64,000 nucleotides of DNA from Solanum dulcamara (taxonomy: Eukaryota; Streptophyta; Magnoliopsida; Solanales; Solanaceae), in contig NC_077244.1 of the NCBI RefSeq assembly GCF_947179165.1, positions 71,966,144 through 72,030,143 of the forward strand, written 5' to 3'. Shown one piece after another: positions 1 to 10,550 of this stretch; the stretch's first letter is position 1; every line of letters starts with the position of its first letter. The translations under genes were made by a program, and so were the position numbers. The notes under the pieces were generated by a model. It was given only the letters and a program-made list of their open reading frames with translations, ran no database searches and was not told the DNA's origin.

Positions 1-7
1 TTTTTGT

Positions 8-235
8 GGCTTATTTAATTTGACTTGAATTAGCACATAATTTTGGCACATGACATGATTGTAATGGCTCATTTAATTTGACTTGGATTGCCATATAAAT
101 TTGACACGTGGTGTGATTTTAGAGGCTCATTTAATTTTGATTTGGATTGCCACATAACTTTGACACATGATGTGCTTTTAGTGGATCATTTATTTGATTT
201 GAATTGTCACATCATTTGGACCATTTTCTTGAATT
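8..235. repeat. Minisatellite, about 58-bp unit
   Basis: Four imperfect copies of a unit beginning GGCTCATTTAATTTGA start near 8, 66, 124 and 183 (spacing 58, 58 and 59). Each carries a TTGGATTGCCACATAA-like middle and a GACACATGATGTG-like end. The array may continue left of the window. No coding potential is evident; the small frame inside it is just repeat translation. The stretch from 235 to about 480 is AT-rich with nothing recognisable. Confidence 0.8.
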
Positions 236-695
236 TAATATACTCCAAATTAATTTACGGATTTAAATTCAATATAATTTTAATATTTACAAACACATCG
301 CCATAGACTTAAGACTATCAACACAACACCCATATTAGATCTTATTTATGAAATTGCATTGAATATTTATTATTATTTTTATATCATTGTAAATTTTATA
401 GTATGGGGTATTATTTGCAATAAATAAATAAATAAAATAAAAATACATAATTATTTTTCTTTAAATATGTCGACAAGTATATAATTTGGATGACATCAGA
501 CAGTCTTCTTCAGTCTGCAGAATTCTTACTTTACCATTTTCCACGACAGCCTTCAAATCTGTACAAAATTCTTCGTTCAATATCTCCGTATACATACCTA
601 CTCATCGATTTTTGAATTCTAACAATATCGGCGAGTAAAAAAGTTGGAGTTTTTCTCAGTTTGGTCGCCCTAATTTCAAACATTTGCGTAGTGAA

Positions 696-3600
696 ATGAA
701 AGGTGCAGATTTTAAATGGTCAGTTCTTGAAATCTTCTATCTTTTGGTAACTCTAAATTTATAGTTTTCGAAGAAATTTGCTTTTTCAAGATAACTTTAC
801 TGAGTATGTTTGGTGTTGAATCTCGAGTTTTGCAGGTACGACGGGTTCTTCCTGTCAATGTTAGCAACCAGTATGTATCCTTTTCAATATTCATACTGAG
901 TTTAATTCTCTAAATGGGAATTACCCTGGATGCTGAATTGGTTTTCTCATCTGTAGTTTCATTGGCTAGTATCTTTAGGGGTTTTGTTTTTTTGAAAAAA
1001 ATAAATTGGGGGATGGGGAAGGGGAATTGGGATGGGGTGGAATCCAACTCTCTCGAACAAGGTGAAAGTTCAGGTACAAGTAGCTAACCAACTGAGCTAA
1101 GATTACCCTTGCTATTCATTTTCTTGAACTGTTTTATCTGGAGTCTTTTTTTTCCCCTTAAATGTTTCTTTATTAGAATTATTGTGGCGATGAATTGGAA
1201 GCGGTACCATCTTTGTATATACCCGTTGCACATTTGGATTGTGGTGGGTATCAAAGTTATGCTTTGTTTACTGAAAATTGGTGTAGTATTTATTGGAAAG
1301 ACTCAGTTGTTTTCCCTTTTGCTGATCCAGGTTGACTACACAACAGTGTTTCTTTTTCGGCTCTTGATGTTTGTTGATAATGGACTTGCTGCTGGAATGG
1401 GATTGTAAGGCTACCTCTCTAGGACTATAGTATATTTTCAAATTTTCTTTAGAAAAAGTCAGTACTAGTCTTCTCCTTTGTTCCTTACCTGATATGAATC
1501 ATGGTTTCAGATGACAAGGGCTGAAGTTTAGGTGTTATTAAATTTTAGGGATTTGGGTTGGCAGCAGAGATATACTCGCTTTCGTGGAAGAATAGTTGTT
1601 CTTTCAATTCTTGCCCTATTTCTGTATCCTTTTCTTTGGGCTTGGACCATTATCGGGACTTTATGGTTCACTAGTGCGAGAAACTGTGTAAGTTCACGTA
1701 AGATCTTATTGACTTTAGATGTTCTGGCAAGAAACCTTAGAATTGATATGATTTTGAATTCTTTCAGTTGCCAGAAGAAGGTCAAAAGTGGGGTTTCCTT
1801 ATTTGGTTGCTGTTCAGCTACTGTGGACTCGTTGGCATAGCTTGCATATCAATTGGGAAGGTTAGTTTCCCTAACAAAAACTAGTACAAGAAGTTTGCCT
1901 CCTCTTTCCCAAAAGTCATTCAGACGACCTGTAAGAAGGATAGTAACCTTTAATACAACCCAACTTCTTATTCTTTCTTGGGGTGATCTTGTTGTCCGTA
2001 CACATAGAAGTCCATAGTCTAACAAATGACTTTTATGCATTTGAAGTGATATCAATACTATATCTATTAAGTGTCAAATTTCTCTTTGCAGTGGTTAACT
2101 AGAAGACAAGCCCATTCTGTACGTGCTCAACAAGGAATTCCTACTTCAGAATTCGGGGTATGCTTTAGAACCTAAAATAGTATTAAAGCTAGTATTTGGA
2201 CATGCATATACAAATAGTTGTTTATATCTTCATCATTACAACAACAACAACCTAGTGAAATCCCACAACGTGGGGTCTGGGGAGGGTAAAGTGTATGCAG
2301 ACCTTATTCCTACCAAGGTAGAACGGCTGTTTTCGAGAGACCCTTGGCTCAATAGAAGCATAAAAAGAGGTCAGATACTGCTAAGAAGTACAAGAAGTTC
2401 AAAGCGTTATGTGAAAGAAAATAACGAAAGCGACACAGATAAAATAGAGTAATCAAAGTACAGAGAGTAGTATATAATAACAAAAATCAGAGCACGAGAA
2501 ATTATAGTACGCTAATGCGCCTACTAATAAGGAAGAATAACGAGACTTTGTACTAGCCTTCTACCCTAATATGAGTCCTCCACACCCTCCTATCTAAGGT
2601 CATGTTCTCGGTAAGCTGTAACTGCGCCATGTCCTTTCTAATCACCTCTCCCCAATATTTCTTCGGCCTACCCCTACCTCCTCTGAAACCATCCATGGCC
2701 AATCTCTCTCACCTCCGCACTGGGGCATCTGTGTCTCTCCTCTTCACATGCCCAAACTATCTCAGTCGCACTTTCCACATCTTATCTTCCACCCAGGCCA
2801 CTCCTACCTTGTCCCAAATAGCCTCATTTCTAATCTTGTCGCTCCTGGTATGCCCACACATCCATCTCAACATTCTCATTTCGACAACTTTCATCTTTTG
2901 AACGTGAGGGGTCTGGGTCGGTCGATACGATGAACGGGAAATCTAAAAATGTTGCTTCATTGAAGTCCCTCATGGAAGAATAATTGGCTGATGTGTGAGA
3001 GACCTTAACTGGCCAACACTCCGCCCCATATAACATAGCCGGTCTAACCACCACTTTGTAGAACTTGCCCTTAAGTTTTGGTGGCACCTTCTTGTTACAT
3101 AGCACACCGGAATCGAGCCTCCATTTCATCCACCCTGCCTCAATACGATGTGTGACATCATCGTCAATCTCCCTGCTGCCTTGCATGATAGACCCAAGGT
3201 ACTTGACACTACTTTTCTTTTGGATGGCCTGGTCACCAAGTTTAACTTCCGCGCCAACCTCTTGAGGTATCTCACTGAACTTGCACTTTAAGTACTCCGT
3301 CTTGGTCTTACTCAGCTTAAACCCTTTGGACTCCAAGATATGTCTCCAATCGTCCAGCTTAATGTTAACTCCACTACAAGTCTCATCGATTAGGACTATG
3401 TCGTCCGCGAAAAGCATACACCATGGCACCTCACCTTGAATTTGTCGCGTCAATCCATCCATCACCAAGGCAAATAAAAACGGACTAAGAGTTAATCCTT
3501 GATGCAACCCCATCACAACTGGAAAGTGCTCCGAGTCCCCTCCTACTGTCCTTACCCTGGTTTTGACACCCTCATACATGTCCTTGATCACCCTAATGTA

Positions 3601-6600
3601 CGCCACAGATACACCTTTAGCCTCCAAACATCTCCTTAGTATCTCTCGTGGAATTTTATCGTAAGCCTTTTCTAGGTCAATGAATACCATATGGAAGTCC
3701 CTCTTCCTCTTCCTATACTGCTCCACCTGTCTCCTCATAAGATGAATGGCTTCTGTAGTTGAGCGTCCCGGCATAAATCCGAATTAGTTCTCTGAAATAG
3801 ACACGCCTCTCCTCACCCTCATCTCCACCACTTTCCCACACTTTCATAGTATGACTTAGAAGCTTGGTACCTCTATAGTTGTTGTAGCTCTGGATATCCC
3901 CCTTGTTTTTGTATAGAGGGATCATTACGCTCGACCTCCATTCTTCGAGCATCATTGCCGTCTTAAAGATGACATTAAATAACCTAGTTAGCCACTCCAA
4001 ACCTACCGAGCTCGCGCTCTTTCAAAATTCCCCAGGAATCTCGTCAGGTCCGATCGCTCTTCCCCAGCGCATCTTACGCACAACACCCTTAACCTCTTCG
4101 ACCGTAATACTCTTGCAACACCCAAAATCGTGACGCCTCCCTGATGTTCCAAATCTCCCAACACAATTTCTCTGTCCCCTTCTTCATTCAAGTATGGCTG
4201 CCATCTCTGCTTAATGAGAGTCTCCTCTACCAATATTTTTCCATGCTCGTCCTTAATGCACTTCACTTGATCCACATCGCGTGCCCTTCTCTCCTGCGCC
4301 CTGGCTAGCCTGAACAATTTTCTATCCCCGCCTTTCTCTTCTAGTTCAGCATAAAGACGTTCAAAAGTTGTCGTTTTTGCCGTCAAAATCACCGACTTCG
4401 CCTCCTTCCTCGCTATCTTATAAAGTTCCCTATTCGTCTACTTCTCCACCTCATCCTTGCTTTCTATCAACTTCGCATACGCTATCTTCTTTGCTTCTAC
4501 CTTCCCTTGCACTTACTTCTCCATTCCACCACCAGTCCCCTCGATGCCGACTACTACTACCTGTCGAGACTCCCAACACTTTCCTTGCTACAACCCTAAT
4601 ACAACTAGCCGTCCTATCCCACATAGTGTTCGCATCCCCACTACTATCCCAGGCCCCCATAGCCTTTAATTTCTCTCCCATCTCCAGGGCACTAGTAGTG
4701 GTCAAACTCCCCCATCTGATCCTAGGTCGGTCATCCCCGACCCTTTTCTTTCTCGTCATCTTGATCCCTAAATCCATTACCAAGAGCTTATGTCGGGTCG
4801 TAAGGTTGACCATCGAAATGACCTTACAGTCTTTGCACAAATCTTTATCATTCTTCCTAAGGAGTAAAAAATCTATCTGAGTCTTGGCCACCGAACTACG
4901 GAAGGTTACCGAGTGGTCCTCCTTCTTTGAAAAACTCGAATTGGCTATCACCAACCCAAAAACTCTTGCGAAATCCAAAAGTGAAACTCCTCCTCTATTT
5001 CTGTCTCCGTAGCCAAAGCCTCCATGCACATCATCATAGCCTCCCGAAATATATCTTCATCATTATTATTATAATATTATCATGTGCTAAAATTTTGTTG
5101 TAACCCGTGCTATCTCTTGATGCTAAATTGATTTTTCCTTTCAAGGTTGAAGGTCCCAAAATTTCATTATCTTGGCTTAGATGTGAAAAAATAATGATTG
5201 TAGCCTGCGTTTATAGCCTTGCTTTTGGACTATGGCAAAGGTGCTTCCTTTTGATTCATATTTTGTGTGTTGAAGTTTCCTAAACCCCCTTTCCACCAGC
5301 TCCTTGCATAGAAGTACCAAAAATTGAAATGAAATAGGAAATCGAAGTGGTATACATTTTTCTAATATCTCATGGGGACCAATGCACTTTAATGACATCA
5401 ATTTTCTTTAAGCTGCGAGGCTATGTGTCTGAATTGACCTTTGTTCATGAAAATTAGGCATTGTCTAATATATGGGAGTGATGATGTGGATCTTGCTTGG
5501 TGCTTCCAGGAGCTCAATTGAAGTTTTAAGCTAGCTACTGTTTCAAAGGAGCCGCTTAGTCGAGGGATTCATATAGCTGACTCAACTAATTTTGGATTGA
5601 AGATTAGTTGGTGTATTGATATTTGTTGTAATTAAGCGCATGAAATTCGAGTGATTGAGAACTAGGTTTACAGAAAGCTCCTAGTACTTGTTCCACAAGA
5701 AGTGCAACTGCAACTGTCATTCCTTTCCTTATACACCTTAATGGCTGTACTCTGCAGTTGTCACTTCTATATCTTCTAATGTTTTGATTAGATGTCATGG
5801 TCTTGTGGATCTTGTTGTATAGATCTTGACAAGTATATGACATATTAGTTTAACTAATGGTCTGATCTTAAGGTTCAGATGGTTTTTCCAATTCAAGTCA
5901 TCATAGTGTTAAGAGTCCCATATTAGGTGAGGGTATAAGCTGTAACATCTTTATATGGTCTTAGACAATCTTCACCTTATGAGCTAGTTTTAAAGTTAAG
6001 TTCAAGGCTCATTTTTCTTAATGTAGTATCACTTCCGACCCGTCCTTACTGTTAGGCATCTATGCTATGTAATCCATGCTCCAGACGTCCAGTCATAGGC
6101 ATGTAGGGGGTGTTAGAGTCCCACATTAGTCGAGGATATGGACTGTAGTCACTTTATTGGCTTTGGACAATCCTCACCTCATGATCTTGCTCTTGGAGTT
6201 GGGTACAGGGTCAATTTTTCTTAACACATAGTTTGACAGCGGTACTCGATGTCTGATTTTACTTCTCATAGAATGATATAGCAATTAGAGATTTCTTTCT
6301 AATGACATGTTTAACCTTTGCCTCAATTTAGGTGCTGGTTGACATGATCAGAGTGCCAGATTGGACTTTTGCAGCAGCAGGACAGGAGATGAGAGCAATG
6401 GGTCCTGATGCTACTTCTTATCATCCAGGACTTTACTTAACCCAAGCTCAGGTAACAAGTAACATTTTACTATCAATAGCTGGAGTCAGTGGTCATCATA
6501 TATCTCCATGCTACACTTGGTCAACTGAAATCCTTTTGTATCATCCTAAATTGGTGGTGTCTCTCTATTTGGCACACAGACGGAAGCAGTGGAAGCACTC

Positions 6601-7834
6601 ATTCAGGAACTACCAAAGTTCCGGCTGAAGGCTGTTCCTACTGACTGTAGCGAGTGTCCTATCTGTTTGGAAGAGTTTCGCATGGGAAACGAGGTAACTG
6701 TCTCTTTTGTGTAAATACTACTTTATTGTACTTCCCTTGAAAAAAATAAAACTTATGGTTAACCTTTTCTCTTACACCATGCCCTTAAACACTAACTTTT
6801 ACTGAAATTGTTAATATTATGTAGACCATTCTCAAGCGTGATCAAATCCATACCATGATGTAATGATTCCAGCTACATTAAATTTGATCACCTAGCCAAT
6901 GCTCTAGCACACTAATTTTATGGAAGTCGAATTAAATCCTTAATATCCTTACAGAGTAAATTAGATGAAATTGTGTGGGACTACTGGAAATATAACCTAG
7001 AGGGGCCTGCTCAATTAGTATGGAAATGTTTATTTTCATGTAATGTCCATCCGTATCCCCAGCTCACTCTGAGAAAAAGCAAAAGCGTAACTGTTGAGTA
7101 GGATGATTTGTTTGGGTTCATTTTTGAGGTTCTGCCTTGTCGATTCACTGATTTTTATTACTTAGCCTACAGATACTTGAGTTTGGGGATTATACTTGAG
7201 TTAGGGATCTGGGGATATTGCTGAGGGTGAATGCATACTGATTTAAATTAAGCAGATGCAAAGACCTGTTTCTTTCACCTCTTAATATTTAATTCGTATT
7301 TCCTCTTTTTCGCTTCTTTTGGTGTCAGAGAGATGGTAGTTTCCCTAAAAAAAGTCAACACTAGAACATCATGGAATCAGATGCATACGAATCTTACATC
7401 CGTGCTCAACGTACGCACAAGTACCGCTTTATCTTACTACAAGAAATCATATGCAGGTTCGTGGTCTGCCTTGTGCTCACAACTTTCACGTGGAATGCAT
7501 TGATGAATGGCTTCGGTTAAACGTGAAATGCCCTAGATGCCGCTCTTCTGTTTTTCCAAATCTTGATCTCAGTGCTTTATCCAATATCCGAACTGATTCA
7601 GAGGGGTCAACAGCCAATGTTGTGACAGCAGCGCAGTATGTGAGATCCCAACCCTACAGCCAGAGCTACCTGCTGAGATTACAAGGTTTGCTCCGCCCTG
7701 TGCGCACACAGGATGCTGGCCTGGGCAGTGAGGTAGATCCAGCTGATAACAACAACCAAGCATCGACACCTCATAGTCATGGAAACGTGGAACCTGTACA
7801 AATTGTAGTGGAACAGTCCCCGAGGGAGCAATAA
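696..7834 (+). CDS. SIS3: SIS3-type RING-H2 E3 ubiquitin ligase, 10 exons
   Basis: Exons: 696-718, 836-874, 1177-1243, 1331-1404, 1549-1687, 1768-1860, 2092-2157, 6332-6451, 6580-6693, 7457-7834, giving 370 residues in one unbroken frame. The N-terminal half has about four hydrophobic spans (around [39 protein letters not shown] and [16 protein letters not shown]). The C-terminal half has a complete RING-H2: C233, C236, C251, H253, H256, C259, C270, C273. This fits a membrane-anchored ubiquitin ligase recruiting an E2. It matches, from memory, Arabidopsis SIS3 (SUGAR-INSENSITIVE 3), a positive regulator of sugar signalling in seedlings, from the start ([14 protein letters not shown]) to the RING. 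The start was chosen because it aligns with the family N-terminus. Intron 2 is U12-type. Intron 7 (2158-6331) is swollen by an antisense LINE and a TRIM. The sugar role is inferred from orthology. Confidence 0.93.
875..1176 (+). other. U12-type (minor spliceosome) intron in SIS3
   Basis: The donor reads GTATCCTTTT, an exact match to the minor-spliceosome donor consensus. A CCCCTTAAAT element at 1154-1163 sits about 15 nt before the TAG acceptor, as expected for a U12 branch site. The tempting donor four bases upstream (GTATGT at 871) would shift the frame into an early stop. Only the U12 donor at 875 restores the family sequence [13 protein letters not shown]. Confidence 0.85.
2239..5049 (-). 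mobile_element. RTE-clade LINE, 5'-truncated, in SIS3 intron 7
   Basis: A non-LTR retrotransposon lies antisense to SIS3. Reading on the minus strand, 5029-4451 encodes the end of an AP-type endonuclease ([23 protein letters not shown]). Next, 4392-4003, 4000-3713 and 3774-2830 encode reverse transcriptase in pieces, including LFADDIVLI near 3397-3414 and the downstream [10 protein letters not shown] motif. Frameshifts and stops separate the pieces, so it cannot make a working polyprotein, and its 5' part is missing. The 3' tail ends in TTG repeats at 2239-2252. It is flanked by a perfect 16-bp target-site duplication, TATATCTTCATCATTA, at 2223-2238 and 5050-5065. The RTE assignment is from remembered plant RTE proteins. 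Confidence 0.92.
5907..6226 (+). mobile_element. TRIM (miniature LTR retrotransposon)
   Basis: Two LTR-like repeats, 5907-6023 and 6111-6226, both begin TGTTA(A/G)AGTCCCA; the second ends TTAACA. They flank about 87 bp of internal sequence with no coding capacity. Just inside the left LTR, TAGTATCAC resembles a decayed initiator-Met tRNA primer-binding site (TGGTATCA type). Just before the right LTR, GTAGGGGG is a polypurine tract. The element is bracketed by a perfect 5-bp target duplication, CATAG, at 5902-5906 and 6227-6231. The total of 320 bp is within the TRIM range. It lies in SIS3 intron 7, sense to the gene. Confidence 0.85.
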
Positions 7835-8832
7835 CCATACTTTCTGAGGATGTTCTTTCTTTACCGGTTGAAATGTCTAACTTGGTGATTCCTGACAACT
7901 TGTAGCCATTGTCGAGTGTTTGTAGTGGTTTCTCATTGCAACCAAATTTTATCAATTGGAAATGTGGTGGCAATGATTAATGTTCACGGCCAGCTTGTTT
8001 TGATGGAGCTGTATATGTTTGTTTTACCATGAGTTTTATCGATTAATTCACATATTGTTTATTCTGTGTCTAAATGAACCTTCAAGACTGAGTTTCCCAT
8101 CAGTATAACTGTAAAAGTAACATATTCTGTTGCGACTTGTTAGTACTTAGTAGTAGAATACTATTTTATGCATTGTAGGAAAAACAGCTGTCTCCATGTT
8201 GATAATCAACTTCTACTGTAACAGCTCGATGCTACAAGGAATATTTGTTTATTTATAAAATTAAATCAATTGATAAGGCCATCGACTGCATGTAATTTGC
8301 CACATGGTCCCCCAGTTGAGGCTGTCTAGAAAGTATGATGTGTGACTTCAATAATCTACTTGATTTGCACTTGCTAAGTTAAATAAATGTCAAAAAAAAA
8401 AAACGACCACTTGTAAATAGACATCACATTTGTCCCTTTTACCGTATGAGTTGTAGTATTCTTAATTAAAAGTCTCGAATTCGAATCTTGAGTAGGAAGA
8501 AATTTTTTGTTGAGAACGCTATTTTCGAATGAATTCTATAATATGCGATTGAAATTTAATAAAGACTCTAACATGAACTTCCAACGAAACCACCACCTGT
8601 AAATTGACGACGCATCTGTCCTTTTTGGAACAAACTTTACATTTAGACCCTGCGTAGTGTAAAAACTAAAAAGTATATAGTTAATGTGTACAGCTGTTGT
8701 GTAACTAGCATTCCTTAAATTTTCTTTTACTTAATTAATAATTAAAAAACAAGAAAATTTGGGTTATAAAGAAAGATGAGATGACAATTACTTTTAGGAG
8801 GCAATATTTGTAGAAAAATGAAAGAGAATATA
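7835..8832. other. Intergenic, downstream of SIS3
   Basis: This holds the SIS3 3' untranslated region and AT-rich spacer. Two diverged direct repeats of about 35 bp (8405-8440, ACCACTTGTAAATAGAC-like; 8592-8626, ACCACCTGTAAATTGAC-like) flank a segment containing TCTCGAATTCGAATC. That segment could be a decayed tRNA-derived element, but this is weak. No gene is seen. Confidence 0.5.
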
Positions 8833-9084
8833 TTACTCACTCCGTCTATTTTATTTATCTATTATATTAAAAATATATATTTAATAATATTTGTCTAATT
8901 TATAAAATCTAGAAATAATTTATATTTAATTTTTAATTTATTTTTATCATTAATTAGTAGTCATACTTTTATTATATTTTTAAAAATATTATATTTAAAA
9001 AATAATATAATAAAATTATTATTTTATTTATAATTTTTTAAGAATTATGTAAAATTAATTGTGGACAAATAAAAATATTACAGA
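8833..9084. mobile_element. Stowaway-like MITE, interrupted by the Copia element
   Basis: The left end reads CTCACTCCGTCTATTTTATT, the classic Stowaway terminal type. The expected inverted right end (GGACAAATAAAAATATTACAGA) reaches 9084 and is cut there by the Copia insertion. It seems to resume as GACATATT at 14606-14613. The interior is very AT-rich and non-coding. The decayed ends make the outer boundaries approximate. Confidence 0.55.
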
Positions 9085-9319
9085 TGTTAAATTATAATGG
9101 ATATGGTGGATGTCTTAATCCCAAGTGGGGCCCCACTCAAAGTGGGCAACTTGCCCACTTGGTATTTACTTCTTTATATGCCTATAAATATAGGCAAAAT
9201 GTGAAGAATTATGCATAGACAGAAAAACAATACACGGCAATTATCCTTTCAATTCATCCTTCTCTCTTTTTCCCTTATTTTCTCTTCCTTATTTTGTTCA
9301 AGATAGTATATTTATAACA
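9085..9319 (+). repeat. Copia 5' LTR
   Basis: Begins TGTTAAATTA and ends TTTATAACA. It contains a strong inverted repeat at 9121-9162 (CCAAGTGGG ... CCCACTTGG, with an inner GTGGGCAACTTGCCCAC palindrome). A TATAAATA box at 9183-9190 probably marks the promoter for element transcription. Confidence 0.95.
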
Positions 9320-9402
9320 CGTTATCAGCACGAGGCTCTGGCTATTTGTTTTTGAAGGTAACAAAAAGCGGTAAGAATTTTATTTAATTTTCTTTTCATA
9401 AA

Positions 9403-10395
9403 ATGGCAAATATTTCAAAAATTGAATTTGTTGCTTTGGATATCTCTGGAAAAGATTACTCCTCATGGGCACTAGATGCCGAAATTCATCTTGAATCAAT
9501 GGGTCTGGCAGACACCATCAAAGATGATAACACGGCATCTAGTCAAGATCGTGCAAAAGCTATGATTTTCCTCCGCCACCATCTTGACGAGGGTCTTAAA
9601 TTACAATATCTTACATTAAAAGATCCCTTGAAATTGTGGAAAAATTTAAAAGAAAGGTATGACCACCTGAAGTTGGTCATGCTTCCACAAGCACGTTATG
9701 ACTGGTTAAATTTGAGACTGATGGACTTTAAAAATATAACTGAATATAATTCTGCTTTATTTAGAATTATAGCTCAGTTAACTTTATGCGGAGATGAAAT
9801 CACGGAACAAGATAAACTTGAAAAAACATACTCCACATTTCCACCCGCGAATATGCTCCTGCAGCAGCAATATCGCGAAAAAGGCTTTAAAAAATATTCT
9901 GAATTACTTTCTCACCTTCTTATTGCTGAAAGACATAATGAACTATTAATGAAAAATCATGATAGTCGGCCAGTTGGTTCTTTGCCACTCCCTGAAGTGA
10001 ATCAGGCAAATTCTAACCAACGAGAAAGAGGCCATGGCCCCAGTCGTGGTCGTGGTCGTGGTCGTAGTCAAAGAAGAAATTTTAATCATGATGCTCGGCT
10101 GGCACCGAGAAATAACCAGCAATATAAAAGGCAGGGTAAAAAGCCAGAAGCTTTACCGAAGAATAATTCAGAAACAATATGTCATAGATGTGGAGGTGTG
10201 GGGCACTGGTCGCGTATTTGCCGGTCATCAAAACGCTTGGTTCAGCTATATCAGGCATCGTTAAAGAGGGCAGAAAATAATCCAGAGACAAATTTTATCT
10301 CTGAGGACAATATTGAGCCCATGCATTTGGATGTAGCTGATTTCTTTAATTTTCCAGAAGTAAATATGAATGTTGATAAGCCCGATAATATTTAA
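9403..10395 (+). CDS. gag: Copia Gag polyprotein
   Basis: A 330-residue intact frame. It begins MANISKIEFVALDISGKDY, typical of the Copia gag/UBN2 family, with the conserved YSSWALDAE region that precedes the capsid-like helices. An RGRGRGR basic stretch (around residues 213-225) precedes a CCHC zinc knuckle (C260-x2-C263-x4-H268-x4-C273) that would bind element RNA. The frame ends 155 bp before pol opens in another frame, so pol is not a simple read-through. The product would assemble the cytoplasmic virus-like particle. Confidence 0.92.
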   Translation: MANISKIEFVALDISGKDYSSWALDAEIHLESMGLADTIKDDNTASSQDRAKAMIFLRHHLDEGLKLQYLTLKDPLKLWKNLKERYDHLKLVMLPQARYDWLNLRLMDFKNITEYNSALFRIIAQLTLCGDEITEQDKLEKTYSTFPPANMLLQQQYREKGFKKYSELLSHLLIAERHNELLMKNHDSRPVGSLPLPEVNQANSNQRERGHGPSRGRGRGRSQRRNFNHDARLAPRNNQQYKRQGKKPEALPKNNSETICHRCGGVGHWSRICRSSKRLVQLYQASLKRAENNPETNFISEDNIEPMHLDVADFFNFPEVNMNVDKPDNI

Positions 10396-10415
10396 GCAAT
10401 TCTCTTTGTTGTTGT

Positions 10416-10515
10416 ATGTATTAAATATTATGTTTGTAATTTTCTAGATCCATGTAACAAAATAAATGTATTAAATATTATGTTTGTATTTTTCTAGATC
10501 CATGTAATAAAATAA
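10416..10515 (+). repeat. Tandem duplication, 50-bp period, between gag and pol
   Basis: Two near-identical copies of ATGTATTAAATATTATGTTT followed by TTTTCTAGATCCATGTAA fill the spacer between the two Copia reading frames. The repeat is non-coding. It may be a replication slip product or a spacer characteristic of this subfamily. Confidence 0.85.
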
Positions 10516-10550
10516 AATTTTGTAGAATAAATTATGTATTAATTATAATA

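Noticed and set aside
871..876. Ordinary GTATGT donor for SIS3 exon 2
   Set aside because: Using it shifts the frame and gives a stop a few codons into exon 3; the U12 donor at 875 gives the conserved sequence.
2602..2933. Plus-strand frames in SIS3 intron 7
   Set aside because: They overlay the minus-strand LINE reverse transcriptase and have no own signature.
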